This document shows, in pieces, positions 26,078 through 34,926 of a stretch of DNA of 64,000 nt (position 1 is its first letter; each line of letters opens with the position of its first letter). The translations under genes and the position numbers were made by a program. This DNA is from CAVSXS01 sp963767715 (lineage in GTDB: Bacteria; Chloroflexota; Ktedonobacteria; Ktedonobacterales; Ktedonobacteraceae): NCBI GenBank assembly GCA_963767715.1, contig CAVYFA010000007.1, positions 1-64,000 of the forward strand. The letters are read 5' to 3'. The notes below the pieces were generated by a model. The model was not told the DNA's origin. It saw only the letters and a list, made by a program, of their open reading frames with translations, and searched no databases.

Positions 26078-26941
26078 ATGGCTGGTACTGTTTGTCTCAC
26101 CTTTGATTTCGATGCCCTCTCCCTGTGGATCAATCGTCGTCAGACGTCGCCTGCCTCGCTCTCGCGTGGAGAGTTCGGCGCCGTTGCTGTGCCACGCATT
26201 TTACATCTGCTCACCACGTATGGGATCCCAAGCACGTGGTTTATTCCAGGTCATACCATCGAAACCTATCGAGCCCAGTGTGAACAGGTGGTCAAGGCTG
26301 GCCATGAGATCGGACTGCACGGCTACTTACATGAAAATGTGGGAGAGCTGAGCGAGCAGCAAGAGCGAGACGTGTTTCGCCGGGCCTTTGACCTGGTTGA
26401 AAACTTGACCGGTCAGCCGCCACAGGGAAGTCGTACCCCGTCCTGGGATCTCACGACCTCCACCGTCGATATCATGCTGGAGCTCGGCCTGCTCTACGAT
26501 AGTAGCTTGATGGGCAATGATTATACGCCATTCTTTGCGCGCCGGGGCGATCACCTGTCAGCGGAAGGCGCCATGCATTTTGGCGAGGCGACCCGCCTGG
26601 TTGAATTGCCGGTGAGTTGGTCCCTGGATGATTATCCGCACTTTGAATATCTCAGGGGCGCCTCTGGCTCCGTTCTACCCGGGTTGCGTCCGGCGGATGA
26701 CGTCTTTCGCAATTGGACCAATGACCTTGTCTACATGCTCCGAGACTTCGAGGATGGCGTCGCGGTCGTGACCTTCCATCCACAGGTCATCGGGCGGGGA
26801 CATCGCCTCCTGGCTCTGGAGCGCTGGCTTGATGAGCTTGGGAGGATGGGGGTGGCCTTTGCGCGCTGTGAGGACGTCGCCCGTCAAGTCCTGGCTGGAC
26901 GAGCCTATGGCACCTACCGACCGGCCACCGGCAGACAGTAG
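26078..26941 (+). CDS. polysaccharide deacetylase family protein (NodB/PuuE-like)
   Basis: About 287 residues from the ATG at 26078 (a GTG at 26072 is an alternative); the frame extends back to 25874 but that overlaps the tRNA. The NodB fold shows LTFDFDALSLW with the catalytic and metal Asp (about residues 8-12), HGYLHENV with the metal His (about 80-85), SRTPSWDL and TFHPQVIGRGHRL. The pattern is nearest to the PuuE/HpPgdA-like branch that acts on N-acetyl groups of glycans or on allantoin-like rings. Cytosolic, since no signal peptide is present. Confidence 0.85.
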   Translation: MAGTVCLTFDFDALSLWINRRQTSPASLSRGEFGAVAVPRILHLLTTYGIPSTWFIPGHTIETYRAQCEQVVKAGHEIGLHGYLHENVGELSEQQERDVFRRAFDLVENLTGQPPQGSRTPSWDLTTSTVDIMLELGLLYDSSLMGNDYTPFFARRGDHLSAEGAMHFGEATRLVELPVSWSLDDYPHFEYLRGASGSVLPGLRPADDVFRNWTNDLVYMLRDFEDGVAVVTFHPQVIGRGHRLLALERWLDELGRMGVAFARCEDVARQVLAGRAYGTYRPATGRQ

Positions 26942-26960
26942 GGATGTACCCAGGAAATCT

Positions 26961-27014
26961 GCAAAACTATGGTCTCACCGATCCGCAAAACCATCGGTTA
27001 AGTGACACTTGACA
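26961..27014 (+). promoter_or_regulatory. direct-repeat motif with TTGACA, copy 1
   Basis: Two copies of GCAAAACYATSG (26961-26972 and 26985-26996) are 24 bases apart and followed by TTGACA (27009-27014). The same arrangement appears at 29459-29510. Here it lies 120 bases before the acyl-ACP thioesterase gene. A binding site or a small repeat element are both possible. Confidence 0.55.
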
Positions 27015-27132
27015 AAAGTCGAGATAAGTCTGTTGAAAACTTCTTCTGCGGGAGAGCCACGCAAGCGGTTCAAGATAAGTTTACGATACAATAGAAAAAC
27101 AGAAACACGTTACACACGAGCAAGGAACATGC

Positions 27133-27912
27133 ATGAATCGACAGTTTTGTCTCACTCATACCGTTCGCTACGACGAATGCAATTGCGATGGTGTACTGAC
27201 TCCCGCCGCTTTTTTACGCTACATGCAAGAGATCGCGTCCCGCGATTCCGAGGATGCCCAGCTTGGAGGAGAGGGCTACTGGGTCATCAAACGAACCGTG
27301 ATGGTCTTCACCACGCCCATTCCCATTCACACAAGGCTGGAATTAAAAACCTACGGAACCGGCTTCTCCCGCATTACCGCCCAACGGGGATACGAGGCGC
27401 ACCTGTCTACCGCACTCGACGACGAAGCACTGGTGAGCGCCCGCACGCTTTGGGTCTACGTTGATCCCCAGGGACGCCCCACGCGCCTGCCAGACCGAAC
27501 GACTCAGATCTGGCTGTCCGACGGGCCACGACCACCGCAGCCGGAGCCGCCTTTTCCTGCCGCGCCCTTGCATCCTCCTATCACCACGTCAGCAGTGGTG
27601 CAGTTCTCCCAGATCGATCTCATGCACCACCTCAACAATGCATCCGTCGTGGAAATGCTGGACGACATCGGCTGGGAAGCGCTGACAACACGTGGGATCA
27701 CCCCCACCAGTACAAGATTTACGATCCACCGTTACGACATCGAATACGGTGATAGCCCTCGTTTCGGTGATCGCCTCGAAGTCCAGAGCTGGTTTGAACC
27801 GCTCCCCGAGGAAGGTCAGGAGTTTACCCGCTTCCAGTGCATCACCCGCGCGGGCAAGACCATGATCCAGGCCCGCTCGCACTGGCTCTGGGCGGCCGGG
27901 CAAGCGCGGTGA
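27133..27912 (+). CDS. acyl-ACP thioesterase (double hotdog)
   Basis: 259 residues with two hotdog domains (about 1-125 and 140-255), the layout of plant and bacterial fatty acyl-ACP thioesterases. Domain 1 has YDECNCDGVLTPAAFLRYMQE; domain 2 has the catalytic-type motif FSQIDLMHHLNNASVVEML (Asp, His, Asn), then FTIHRYDIEYGDSPRFGDRL. It releases fatty acids from acyl carrier protein. AAGGA lies seven bases before the ATG. A class II aldolase remnant follows 56 bases later on the same strand. Confidence 0.87.
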   Translation: MNRQFCLTHTVRYDECNCDGVLTPAAFLRYMQEIASRDSEDAQLGGEGYWVIKRTVMVFTTPIPIHTRLELKTYGTGFSRITAQRGYEAHLSTALDDEALVSARTLWVYVDPQGRPTRLPDRTTQIWLSDGPRPPQPEPPFPAAPLHPPITTSAVVQFSQIDLMHHLNNASVVEMLDDIGWEALTTRGITPTSTRFTIHRYDIEYGDSPRFGDRLEVQSWFEPLPEEGQEFTRFQCITRAGKTMIQARSHWLWAAGQAR

Positions 27913-27968
27913 GAAACCGGGTATATGCAACTTTCAGGAGAGTTGGACTGGCTATTAAGGAGAACGGC

Positions 27969-28513
27969 ATGTCAGTTTTCTCAAAAGAGAGTCTACAGAT
28001 GCGTCGTGAGTTGGCGTACGCCTGTCGCATCCTGGCAGCCAACGGCCAGAACGATACCATCTACGGCCATGTCACATACAGAGAGGCAGACGCCCAGACC
28101 TTTTGGATGAAACCCACGGCTATGGGCCTGGATGAAATCACGCCAGAGACCTTGATTTGCATTGACCTGGAGGGTAATGTTGTCGAAGGTGAACTGCCCC
28201 GTCACCTTGAATTTCCGATCTTATCACCACCCGCGAACTTGGAGAGGAAGTCGCTCGCACAATGGGCGGAAGTCTTGCGTGCTATCTGATCAATCACGGA
28301 ATTGTCGTCGCTGGCAACACGATCGAGCAGGCAGTCGTCTCAGCCATCAATTTAGAGCGGGCCAGCCAGGTTCAACTTCTTGCTGCTGCCTCTGGTCAGT
28401 CCTTTCGCTGGACATCCGATGAGGAGATAGCGGGAAAACGAGAGAAAATTTTTAGCGAAGGCATGCTAAGAAACGTTTGGAACTATTATTGCCGTCGCAT
28501 TGGGCCGCTGTAA
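27969..28513 (+). pseudogene. class II aldolase/adducin family pseudogene with internal deletion
   Basis: From the ATG at 27969 the frame reads as a class II aldolase N-terminus (RRELAYACRILAANGQNDTI, then YGHVTYREADAQTFWMKP) up to HLEFP near 28214. The C-terminal part continues in another frame from about 28218 (LITTRELGEEVARTMGGSLA, then CYLINHGIVVAGNTIEQAV) to the stop at 28513. Compared with intact members about 80 residues are missing between, including the HTHPP segment with the metal-binding histidines. The join also changes frame. The product cannot be an active aldolase. Confidence 0.8.
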
Positions 28514-28618
28514 GCTTGGGGTCACGCTTCTGCTCTCAGGAAGCAACTGTTTCCCAAAAGCGCAAAAATTAGGTATATAATGAAGGCGATTGATTAGCCA
28601 TGAAAAGGAGACGAAATT

Positions 28619-29047
28619 ATGCCAACACGTACAGCAGACGCCGAATGGCGGGGAAATCTTCAGCAGGGCCAGGGTACCATGCGCGTCGGGAGTGGCGCCT
28701 TCCAGGGCAGCTATTCGTTTAAAACTCGCATGGGCGATGAGGCCGGTACCAATCCCGAGGAGCTCATTGGCGCGGCGCATGCCGGGTGTTTCTCGATGGC
28801 GCTGTCGAACGCGCTCGCCAGTGCAGGCTTCACGCCAACTCGCGTGCACACAACCGCGCGCGTCCACTTCAACCAGGTGCCCGGCGGCTTCGCCATCAAC
28901 CCCATCGACCTGGAGACCGAGGCCCTGGTGCCAGGCATAGACGAAGAGACCTTCCAGAAGCTTGCGAAGGAAGCCAAAGAAAATTGCCCGGTCTCCAAAG
29001 CGCTCGCGGCCACGCCCATCAACCTCAAGGCCACACTGATCAGGTAG
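28619..29047 (+). CDS. osmC: OsmC-type organic hydroperoxide reductase
   Basis: 142 residues, the normal OsmC length. The two catalytic cysteines are in HAGCFSMAL (about residue 57) and ENCPVSKAL (about 122), with the Arg-containing strand GSYSFKTRMGD. The enzyme reduces organic hydroperoxides and is typically induced by oxidative or osmotic stress. AAGGAG lies eight bases upstream of the ATG. Neighbours are a broken aldolase and a repeat-rich region, so it seems to be a single-gene unit. Confidence 0.92.
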   Translation: MPTRTADAEWRGNLQQGQGTMRVGSGAFQGSYSFKTRMGDEAGTNPEELIGAAHAGCFSMALSNALASAGFTPTRVHTTARVHFNQVPGGFAINPIDLETEALVPGIDEETFQKLAKEAKENCPVSKALAATPINLKATLIR

Positions 29048-29331
29048 TACCTATCAGGGACAAGCTTCTCGCTGCTACTACCAGCGACTCGCACTACATC
29101 ATGCCATCGAGACCAGCCCGTCTGACCTACGCGTAGGTGCTGTAACCTCGGGTGGCCTGAGTCACTTTGTCACCAACGAGCGACCTGACCGCCCGTCAGA
29201 AAAGAGCGCGACCCTCTCAACGCTTACCCAGGTAGGTTTCTTGTAGGAGATTGGTTCATTGTAGAGGCAGGGGCGGCTGGGAGGGGCGCGGGGCCCCTTG
29301 CGGGTGCCTTCGTGCCTTTCAATCCCCGCGC
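29048..29331. other. intergenic region with dispersed repeat C
   Basis: About 280 bases without a supported gene. The last part (29262-29328) is a repeat copy, the rest shows nothing recognisable. Confidence 0.4.
29262..29328. repeat. dispersed GC-rich repeat, copy C
   Basis: TGTAGAGGCAGGGGCGGCTG to GGGGCCCCTTGCGGGTGCC and CTTCGTGCCTTTC. It matches copy F (31601-31675) nearly base for base. It ends at the LuxR remnant, so the element may have inserted into that gene or replaced its front part. Confidence 0.75.
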
Positions 29332-29442
29332 AACCACGTGAGCCATATCCTGGAAAAGCTTGGCCTGGCGCGCCGGAGCGAGGCCGCCGCTTTCGCCGTT
29401 GAACATAAGCTGGTACCGCCCAGAGAACGCACCAGCGATTAA
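29332..29442 (+). pseudogene. C-terminal remnant of a LuxR-type HTH regulator
   Basis: The frame reads NHVSHILEKLGLARRSEAAA, then FAVEHKLVPP, the recognition helix and last helix of a LuxR/FixJ HTH domain. Nothing upstream continues it: repeat copy C ends directly before it. Only about 36 codons remain. Confidence 0.75.
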
Positions 29443-29458
29443 GAAAGAGCAGTTTCCT

Positions 29459-29510
29459 GCAAAACTATGGTATCATGAATCTACAAAACCATCGCTTATG
29501 CAACTTGACA
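29459..29510 (+). promoter_or_regulatory. direct-repeat motif with TTGACA, copy 2
   Basis: GCAAAACTATGG (29459-29470) and ACAAAACCATCG (29483-29494), 24 bases apart, followed by TTGACA (29505-29510), as at 26961-27014. Here it lies about 125 bases before the luciferase-like gene, with repeat copy D between. Confidence 0.55.
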
Positions 29511-29528
29511 AATTCATCCCGCCCGCGT

Positions 29529-29596
29529 CGTCTTTGTAAGGGCGGGAACGGAGTGGTGGGGTGGTGGGACCCTTGCGGTCGCCCTCCTTCTTAACG
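29529..29596. repeat. dispersed GC-rich repeat, copy D
   Basis: TTTGTAAGGGCGGGAACGGA, then GTGGTGGGACCCTTGCGGTC and GCCCTCCTTCTTA. Closest to copies B and G. It sits 40 bases before the luciferase-like gene. Confidence 0.7.
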
Positions 29597-29634
29597 AGCA
29601 TAAGCGACACATCCCTTCTCTTTGGAGACAACAT

Positions 29635-30252
29635 ATGCCTGATCAGCTCAAGTTCGGATTGACCTCCATCAACGCAGGAGCAACGAGCTACCCGGAAACA
29701 CTTATACGCATCGCGCAGGCCGCCGAAACAGCGGGGTTTGACTCGTTATGGGCAGGTGAACACCACGTGATCGCCACCTCCTCTTCGACGATTCCCGCGA
29801 CCAGCCGCTATTTAAATCCAGTGGTCGCCCTCACCTTCGTGGCCGCACATACGCGTACCATCCGCCTGGGTACAGGCATCCTACTGCTCCCGCAGCACCA
29901 GCCGCTGATCCTGGCCAAGGAACTGGCCAGCCTGGATGTGCTCTCCCGCGGCCGCCTGATCGTTGGGATTGGCGTCGGCTGGGCGGAGGAGGAGTTCGAG
30001 GCATTAGGGGTACCCTTCCGCGAACGAGGCGCCCGCACAGATGAGTACCTGGCAGCCATGCGTGCCATCTGGAGCGAGGAAGCGCCTGCCTATCGCGGCC
30101 GCTATGTCTCGTTCCAGGACGTGCAGGCTTTCCCCCATCCCGTGCAGCAGCCCTCTCCGCCCATTGTCGTTGGCGGAAGAGCCCCCGGTGCTTTACGCAG
30201 GACGGTGGAACAGGCCAATGGCTGGTACGGCTTCGCGTCTGGACCTCGATGA
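29635..30252 (+). CDS. LLM-class flavin-dependent oxidoreductase, N-terminal part of frameshifted gene
   Basis: 205 residues of a luciferase-like TIM-barrel enzyme, probably using F420 or FMN. The family pattern is clear: LIRIAQAAETAGFDSLWAGE, HHVIATSSS, IRLGTGILLLPQHQPLILAK, LASLDVLSRGRLIVGIGVGW, FEALGVPFRERG and PPIVVGGRAP. It then leaves the family after NGWYGFA and stops at 30252. The rest of the barrel continues in the +1 frame from about 30233 to 30490. Removing one base in GCGTCT near 30235 restores an enzyme of about 285 residues. GGAGA precedes the ATG. Confidence 0.82.
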   Translation: MPDQLKFGLTSINAGATSYPETLIRIAQAAETAGFDSLWAGEHHVIATSSSTIPATSRYLNPVVALTFVAAHTRTIRLGTGILLLPQHQPLILAKELASLDVLSRGRLIVGIGVGWAEEEFEALGVPFRERGARTDEYLAAMRAIWSEEAPAYRGRYVSFQDVQAFPHPVQQPSPPIVVGGRAPGALRRTVEQANGWYGFASGPR

Positions 30253-30490
30253 GACTGCCAGCCTGCTCGCTCAACTGCGCGCAGCCGGCCAGCGCTACCA
30301 GCGTCCGGCCTCGCTGGGCGAGCTCGAGATCAGCGTTGCCCCGCGCATACCAATCGACGCCGCGACGGCACGCCGCTATGCTGAACTGGGGGTACACCGC
30401 CTCATCTTGATCCCGCCGAGAGGAGCGGACGCTCCTGCACTTGAACACTGGCTCTCGACAGTGGGCAAGACGCTGGTGGGCCAGGTATAA
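30233..30490 (+). pseudogene. C-terminal part of the frameshifted LLM-class oxidoreductase
   Basis: In the +1 frame the sequence reads LDLDETASLLAQLRAAGQRY, then LGELEISVAPRIPID and RRYAELGVHRLILIPP, the last strands and helices of the luciferase-like barrel. It has no start of its own and belongs to the gene starting at 29635. The intact gene would be 29635-30490. Confidence 0.75.
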
Positions 30491-30499
30491 GGAGCAAAC

Positions 30500-31453
30500 A
30501 TGACGCGTAAGGGCTGGCTGCTCTTCATCTCCATGTCAGTGATCTGGGGCATTCCTTATCTCTTCATCAAGATCGCCGTGCAGCAACTCGACCCGTCTGT
30601 GGTGGTATTCGCTCGCGTCGGCATCGCGGCTCTTGTGTTGCTCCCCATAGCAGCCCGGCGAGGGGTGTTGCGACCACTGCGCGAGCGCTGGCTCATGGTC
30701 GCCGCGCTGGCTCTCGTGCAGATCGTCGGACCGTTTCTCTTGATCAGCTACGGCGAGCAGCACATCGCCTCGTCCCTCACCAGCCTGCTCATTGCCGCCG
30801 ACCCACTGCTCGTTGTGCTCTTCGCGCTCCGCTTCGACGCGAGCGAACGGGTGAATGGCCCGCGCTTGATCGGTCTGCTGATCGGCATGCTCGGTGTTGT
30901 CACACTGCTTGGCCTCGACGTTGGCGGGGATACGCAAAGGTTGCTCGGTGCAATTTTTGTCCTGCTCGCCGCCGCAGGCTACGCTGCCAGCGCCCTGCTC
31001 ATCAAGCGCCCGGCCATTGCGACCTTACCCACTCTAGGAGTGGTAACGCTCGAGTGCATCACTGCGACCATCGTGTTATTGCCGCTGGCCCTGACAAGAC
31101 TTCCCAACAAGCTTCCCGGCATGGAGGTCATAGTGAGCCTGCTCGTCCTCGGCCTGGTCTGCACGGCGCTGGCCTATCTGATCTTCTACGCCCTGGTAGC
31201 CGAGGTCGGAGCAGCCCGCGCCACCGTCATCACCTACGTCAATCCGGCCGTTTCAGTCCTACTCGGCGTCACCTTGCTCGCCGAACCACTCAATGCTGCC
31301 ATCATCGCAGGCTTCCTGCTGATCCTCCTCGGCTCCTGGCTATCCACCGGTGGCGCCCTACCGCCGCTGAACCGCCTCCTTCGCGCACATCGACAGGAGC
31401 AAGCCGGTTCCACCGCCGGCATCAACAGCGAGGAACCCGCCAGGAAGGCTTGA
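30500..31453 (+). CDS. EamA/DMT family transporter
   Basis: 317 residues with ten hydrophobic helices in two EamA repeats of five (about 1-145 and 150-290). The opening WLLFISMSVIWGIPYLFIKI, then VVFARVGIAALVLLP, and in the second half AYLIFYALVAEVGAARATVI and TYVNPAVSVLLGV are typical. Members export or import metabolites such as amino acids; the substrate is open. AAGGAG lies before the ATG, 9 bases after the luciferase-like gene's stop, so the two are probably co-transcribed. Confidence 0.88.
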   Translation: MTRKGWLLFISMSVIWGIPYLFIKIAVQQLDPSVVVFARVGIAALVLLPIAARRGVLRPLRERWLMVAALALVQIVGPFLLISYGEQHIASSLTSLLIAADPLLVVLFALRFDASERVNGPRLIGLLIGMLGVVTLLGLDVGGDTQRLLGAIFVLLAAAGYAASALLIKRPAIATLPTLGVVTLECITATIVLLPLALTRLPNKLPGMEVIVSLLVLGLVCTALAYLIFYALVAEVGAARATVITYVNPAVSVLLGVTLLAEPLNAAIIAGFLLILLGSWLSTGGALPPLNRLLRAHRQEQAGSTAGINSEEPARKA

Positions 31454-31540
31454 GGCAGCCTTTAGTGGAGCATTCGCTATTTCCATGGAACCAGTAGAGC
31501 CCGATTATGCTTATAACTTATGAAATCGCGGAAGGTCTGT

Positions 31541-31590
31541 AGGGACAGAAGTGGGGGAGAAGCGGTGCGGGGCCCCTTGCGGGTGCTTAC
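31541..31590. repeat. dispersed GC-rich repeat, copy E
   Basis: TGTAGGGACAGAAGTGGGGG to GCGGGGCCCCTTGCGGGTGC. The unit shares its GGGGCCCCTTGCGGGTGC end with copies C and F. It is followed at once by copy F. Confidence 0.65.
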
Positions 31591-31600
31591 ACAAGGTAGG

Positions 31601-31676
31601 TTCTTTGTAGAGGCAGGGGCGGCTGGGAGTGGTGCAGGGCCCCTTGCGGGTGCCTTCGTGCCTTTCCGCCCGGCTG
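31601..31676. repeat. dispersed GC-rich repeat, copy F
   Basis: TTTGTAGAGGCAGGGGCGGC, then TGGTGCAGGGCCCCTTGCGG and GTGCCTTCGTGCCTTTCC. Nearly identical to copy C. The lead-in ACAAGGTAGGTTCTTTGTAG resembles the sequence before copy C (CCAGGTAGGTTTCTTGTAGG), so the repeat is longer than its GC-rich core. Confidence 0.72.
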
Positions 31677-31846
31677 GCCCTTTCTCGGGAATAACCTACC
31701 CGTGTAAGCCTTGCGGGTGTCCTGCCGGCGGCTGCTTCCACCCCAGCTCCTACAGATGGTTACCCGATTAATTTGTTCATCAGCATTATCGGCATGCGTC
31801 CTCCTCCACGGCTTTGCCGAATGCACCACTTAGCTATGGGACCGCC

Positions 31847-33937
31847 TTACTCCAGGAGCTTGTCGAGCGTAATCGGCAGGTCGCGCACGCGCTTGCCGGT
31901 CGCGTGATAAACGGCATTAGCAATCGCCGCGGCGGTGCCGACAATGCCAATCTCGCCAATGCCTTTCGCGCCCATCGGGTTGACATACGGGTCGTCCTCC
32001 TCGATCCATAACACCTCGATCCTGCCCACATCGGCGTTGGTCGCGATGTGGTACTCCGCGAAGTCATGGTTCACGTAGTCTCCGAAGCTCTGGTCCATGA
32101 CGCTCTCCTCATGGAGCGCCATCGACAGCCCCATACTCATTCCCCCGAGAAACTGCGAACGCGCCAGCTTTGCGTTCATGATACGACCGGCTGCGAAGAC
32201 GCCCAGCAGTCGCGGAACGCGCACCTCGCCGGTATCGCGGTTGACGCGCACCTCCGCAAATTGCGCACCGAAGGCATGCATCGCGAACCGCCTCGCCTCG
32301 GGATTCTCTCCGGCCTCGCCGGTTGCCTCGAGCCCCCCGGCAGGGATGACGCCGTGCACATCTTGCAAACGCTCCCGCAGCTTGCGGGCGGCCTCGAAGA
32401 TGGCCGTTCCCCACGAGGCCGTTCCCATCGAGCCACCGGCGATCTGCGCTGGCGGCAGCCGCGTATCGCCAATTTCGAGATGCACGCGCTCCGTTGGAAC
32501 GTCGAGCGCATCCGCGGCGATCTGTGTGAGCACAGTCCAGGCGCCGGTCCCGATATCTATGGCGTCGATGAGCACCTGGTAGTGCCCCTCGCCATCGACT
32601 CGCACGATCGCCGTCGATTGCCTGCGGCGCGTTGGGTAGGTCGAGGCGGCGACCCCGCTCCCGATCAGCCAGCGACCATCGGAGCGTATGCCGGGCTGCG
32701 GATCGCGCGCTTCCCAGCCGAAGCGCCGCGCCCCTTCCCGCAGGCATGCAACCAGTCCCCGGCTGCTGAAGGGATGCCCGGTTTCAGGATCGACCGTTGG
32801 CTCGTTGCGAATTCTCAGCTCGATGGGATCGAGGTTACATACGATTGCAAGCTCGTCCATCGCCGATTCCAGCCCGAACATGCCGGGACACTCTCCCGGC
32901 GCGCGCATCCATGCGGGCGTGGGCACATCGAGCCGCGCAAGGCGGTGCGTGGTCAAGCGGTTCGGCGCGGCGTACATCATGCGTGTGGCAAGCGCGGTCT
33001 GCTCGGCGAATTCCTGGACGGTCGAGGTCTGCTCAATGACATCATGCGCGATGGCGGTCAGCCGGCCGTCCTTTTCCGCCCCGAGGCGGATGCGCTGGAT
33101 CGTCGGCGTGCGATAGCCGGCCACCGCAAACATGTGCTGCCGCGCGAGCGCGAGCTTGACGGGTCGCCCCACCACCTGCGCGGCCATCACCGTGAGAATG
33201 ACGTGTGGGTGGACAGCACCCTTCGAGCCGAACGCGCCACCGACAAAGGGCGAGATGACTCGCACGCGCTCGGGCTCCAGGCCGAACGCCTCCGCTACAA
33301 CGTCACGGACCCTGTGCGCACCCTGGTTCGAGTCGTAGAGTGTGACGCCGTCTCCGCTCCACCTCGCGATCGTCGCGTGCGGCTCGAGCGGATTGTTGTG
33401 CTCTGCCGGCGTGGTATAGGTATGATCGATTGAGACAGGAGCCTCCGCCAGCGCTGCCTGGACATCGCCGCTGGCCGTGTCGGTTTCATAGTTGGGATTG
33501 ACGTGTTCGGGCTTGTAAAGATCGCTGCTGTCGGCGCGAAGCACGACGCTATGAGGCTGCTCCTCGTAACGCACCACGATAGCCTCCGCCGCCTGGCGCG
33601 CAACTTCTATCGTCTCGGCAACCGCCAGGGCCACGAACTGACCGCGATACGCGACCGCGTCGGATTGCAATACCGCGAGTTCGCCCTGCTGTATCTTGAG
33701 GCGCGGGGCATTTTCGTGCGTAAGCACGGTGATCACGCCGTGGATAGCCTGCGCCGCCCCGCTATCAACCGATACAACCCGGCCTTTCGCGATCGTGCTC
33801 TGCACCGGGAAGGCGTAGATAACATCCTCAACCGCGTGCTCATACGCGTAGGTCGCCGTGCCGGTGACTTTCTGCGGGCCATCGATGCGATCCACAGGCT
33901 TGCCAACAACCCGTTGTTGGGTGAGGGCGTTCATCAT
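31847..33937 (-). CDS. paoC: xanthine/aldehyde oxidoreductase molybdopterin-binding subunit (PaoC/YagR-like)
   Basis: 696 residues. This is the large catalytic subunit of the molybdenum hydroxylase family, here of the compact PaoC type. Motifs visible are VGKPVDRIDGPQKVTGTATY at the start, FVGGAFGSKG in the molybdopterin pocket, AWMRAPGECPGMFGLESAMD, and at the C-terminus MGAKGIGEIGIVG with the catalytic Glu. The complex oxidises aldehydes or heterocycles with water-derived oxygen. It is the third gene of a three-gene operon and overlaps the FAD subunit gene by four bases. A cytosine-insertion chaperone (PaoD-type) is not next to it. Confidence 0.9.
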   Translation of the reverse strand: MMNALTQQRVVGKPVDRIDGPQKVTGTATYAYEHAVEDVIYAFPVQSTIAKGRVVSVDSGAAQAIHGVITVLTHENAPRLKIQQGELAVLQSDAVAYRGQFVALAVAETIEVARQAAEAIVVRYEEQPHSVVLRADSSDLYKPEHVNPNYETDTASGDVQAALAEAPVSIDHTYTTPAEHNNPLEPHATIARWSGDGVTLYDSNQGAHRVRDVVAEAFGLEPERVRVISPFVGGAFGSKGAVHPHVILTVMAAQVVGRPVKLALARQHMFAVAGYRTPTIQRIRLGAEKDGRLTAIAHDVIEQTSTVQEFAEQTALATRMMYAAPNRLTTHRLARLDVPTPAWMRAPGECPGMFGLESAMDELAIVCNLDPIELRIRNEPTVDPETGHPFSSRGLVACLREGARRFGWEARDPQPGIRSDGRWLIGSGVAASTYPTRRRQSTAIVRVDGEGHYQVLIDAIDIGTGAWTVLTQIAADALDVPTERVHLEIGDTRLPPAQIAGGSMGTASWGTAIFEAARKLRERLQDVHGVIPAGGLEATGEAGENPEARRFAMHAFGAQFAEVRVNRDTGEVRVPRLLGVFAAGRIMNAKLARSQFLGGMSMGLSMALHEESVMDQSFGDYVNHDFAEYHIATNADVGRIEVLWIEEDDPYVNPMGAKGIGEIGIVGTAAAIANAVYHATGKRVRDLPITLDKLLE

Positions 33938-34926
33938 CGATTCTCCTCCTGTGTCAGGTCGAGCAGCGTGCGAACGAGCGTGTTGCGTGCGAGCGGAACC
34001 TTGAACGCATTATCGCGAAGTGGCTGCGCATCCGCGAGTTCAGCATCCGCGGCACGTCGAAATACTTCCTCGCTCGCCGCGGCCCCGCGCAATACCTCCT
34101 CGGCCTTCTTCGCCCGCCACGGGACGTGCGCTACGCCTCCGAAGGCGATGCGCGCATCACGCACGACGCCATCAGCAACATCGATCGCCGCGGCCACCGA
34201 GACGAGTGCGAAGGCATACGAAGCTCGGTCGCGCACCTTGCGGTAGTGTGAGTTCGTCGCGAATGCGAGTGGCGGCAGGTCGACGGCGGTGATCAACTCG
34301 CCGTGCTCGAGTACGGTGTCGCGCTGCGGCTCGTCGCCGGGGAGACGGTGGAAGCTGGCAAGCGGGATAGTCCGCTCGCCATTCGGCCCCAGCACGACCA
34401 CGACAGCATCCAGGGCAACCATCGCAACGGCCATGTCCGATGGATGCGTCGCGATACACGCCTCCGATGCTCCGAGGATAGCCAGGCTGCGGTGATAGCC
34501 CTCGCGCGCGGGACACCCGCTGCCCGGCGCGCGCTTGTTGCACGGCTTCGAGACATCCTGAAAGTAGACGCAGCGCGTGCGCTGCAACAGGTTCCCGCCG
34601 GTAGTCGCCATGTTGCGCAACTGGCCCGAGGCACCCGCCAGCAGCGCCTGCGAGAGCAAGGGGTAGCGCGCGCGAATGGTGCGATCTGCCGCCAGGTCGC
34701 TGTTGCGCACGGCGCTGCCAATACGCACGCGCCCGTCGGCAAGCAGCTCGACGCGGTTATAGGGCAGGTGTGAGACATCGATGAGCACCTGCGGCTGCGC
34801 GACCCCCAGCTTCATCAGGTCGACCAGGTTCGTCCCGCCGCCGAGGAAAGCCCCATCGGGTGCCTGTGCCAGCATCGCCACTGCCGCGGATGCATCACTT
34901 GCGCGCTCGTAGCGGAAAGGCTTCAT
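33934..34926 (-). CDS. paoB: xanthine/aldehyde oxidoreductase FAD-binding subunit (PaoB/YagS-like)
   Basis: 330 residues. FAD-binding motif FLGGGTNLVDLMKLG (about 31-45) and the second flavin motif MATTGGNLLQRTRC (about 107-120). It also has the four-cysteine segment CVYFQDVSKPCNKRAPGSGC, which in E. coli PaoB holds an extra 4Fe-4S cluster. It passes electrons from the iron-sulfur subunit to an outside acceptor. Start and stop overlap the genes on both sides by four bases (ATGA), so translation is coupled. Confidence 0.92.
   Translation of the reverse strand: MKPFRYERASDASAAVAMLAQAPDGAFLGGGTNLVDLMKLGVAQPQVLIDVSHLPYNRVELLADGRVRIGSAVRNSDLAADRTIRARYPLLSQALLAGASGQLRNMATTGGNLLQRTRCVYFQDVSKPCNKRAPGSGCPAREGYHRSLAILGASEACIATHPSDMAVAMVALDAVVVVLGPNGERTIPLASFHRLPGDEPQRDTVLEHGELITAVDLPPLAFATNSHYRKVRDRASYAFALVSVAAAIDVADGVVRDARIAFGGVAHVPWRAKKAEEVLRGAAASEEVFRRAADAELADAQPLRDNAFKVPLARNTLVRTLLDLTQEENR

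Larger units (their letters stand above)
31454..31846. other. intergenic region with two dispersed repeats
   Basis: About 390 bases between convergent genes. Repeat copies E and F fill 31541-31675. I see no gene or clear terminator in the rest. Confidence 0.45.

Noticed and set aside
32048..33433. 461-codon plus-strand frame
   Set aside because: It is antisense to the PaoC gene, which has full family motifs; the frame has no ribosome site or recognisable family pattern.
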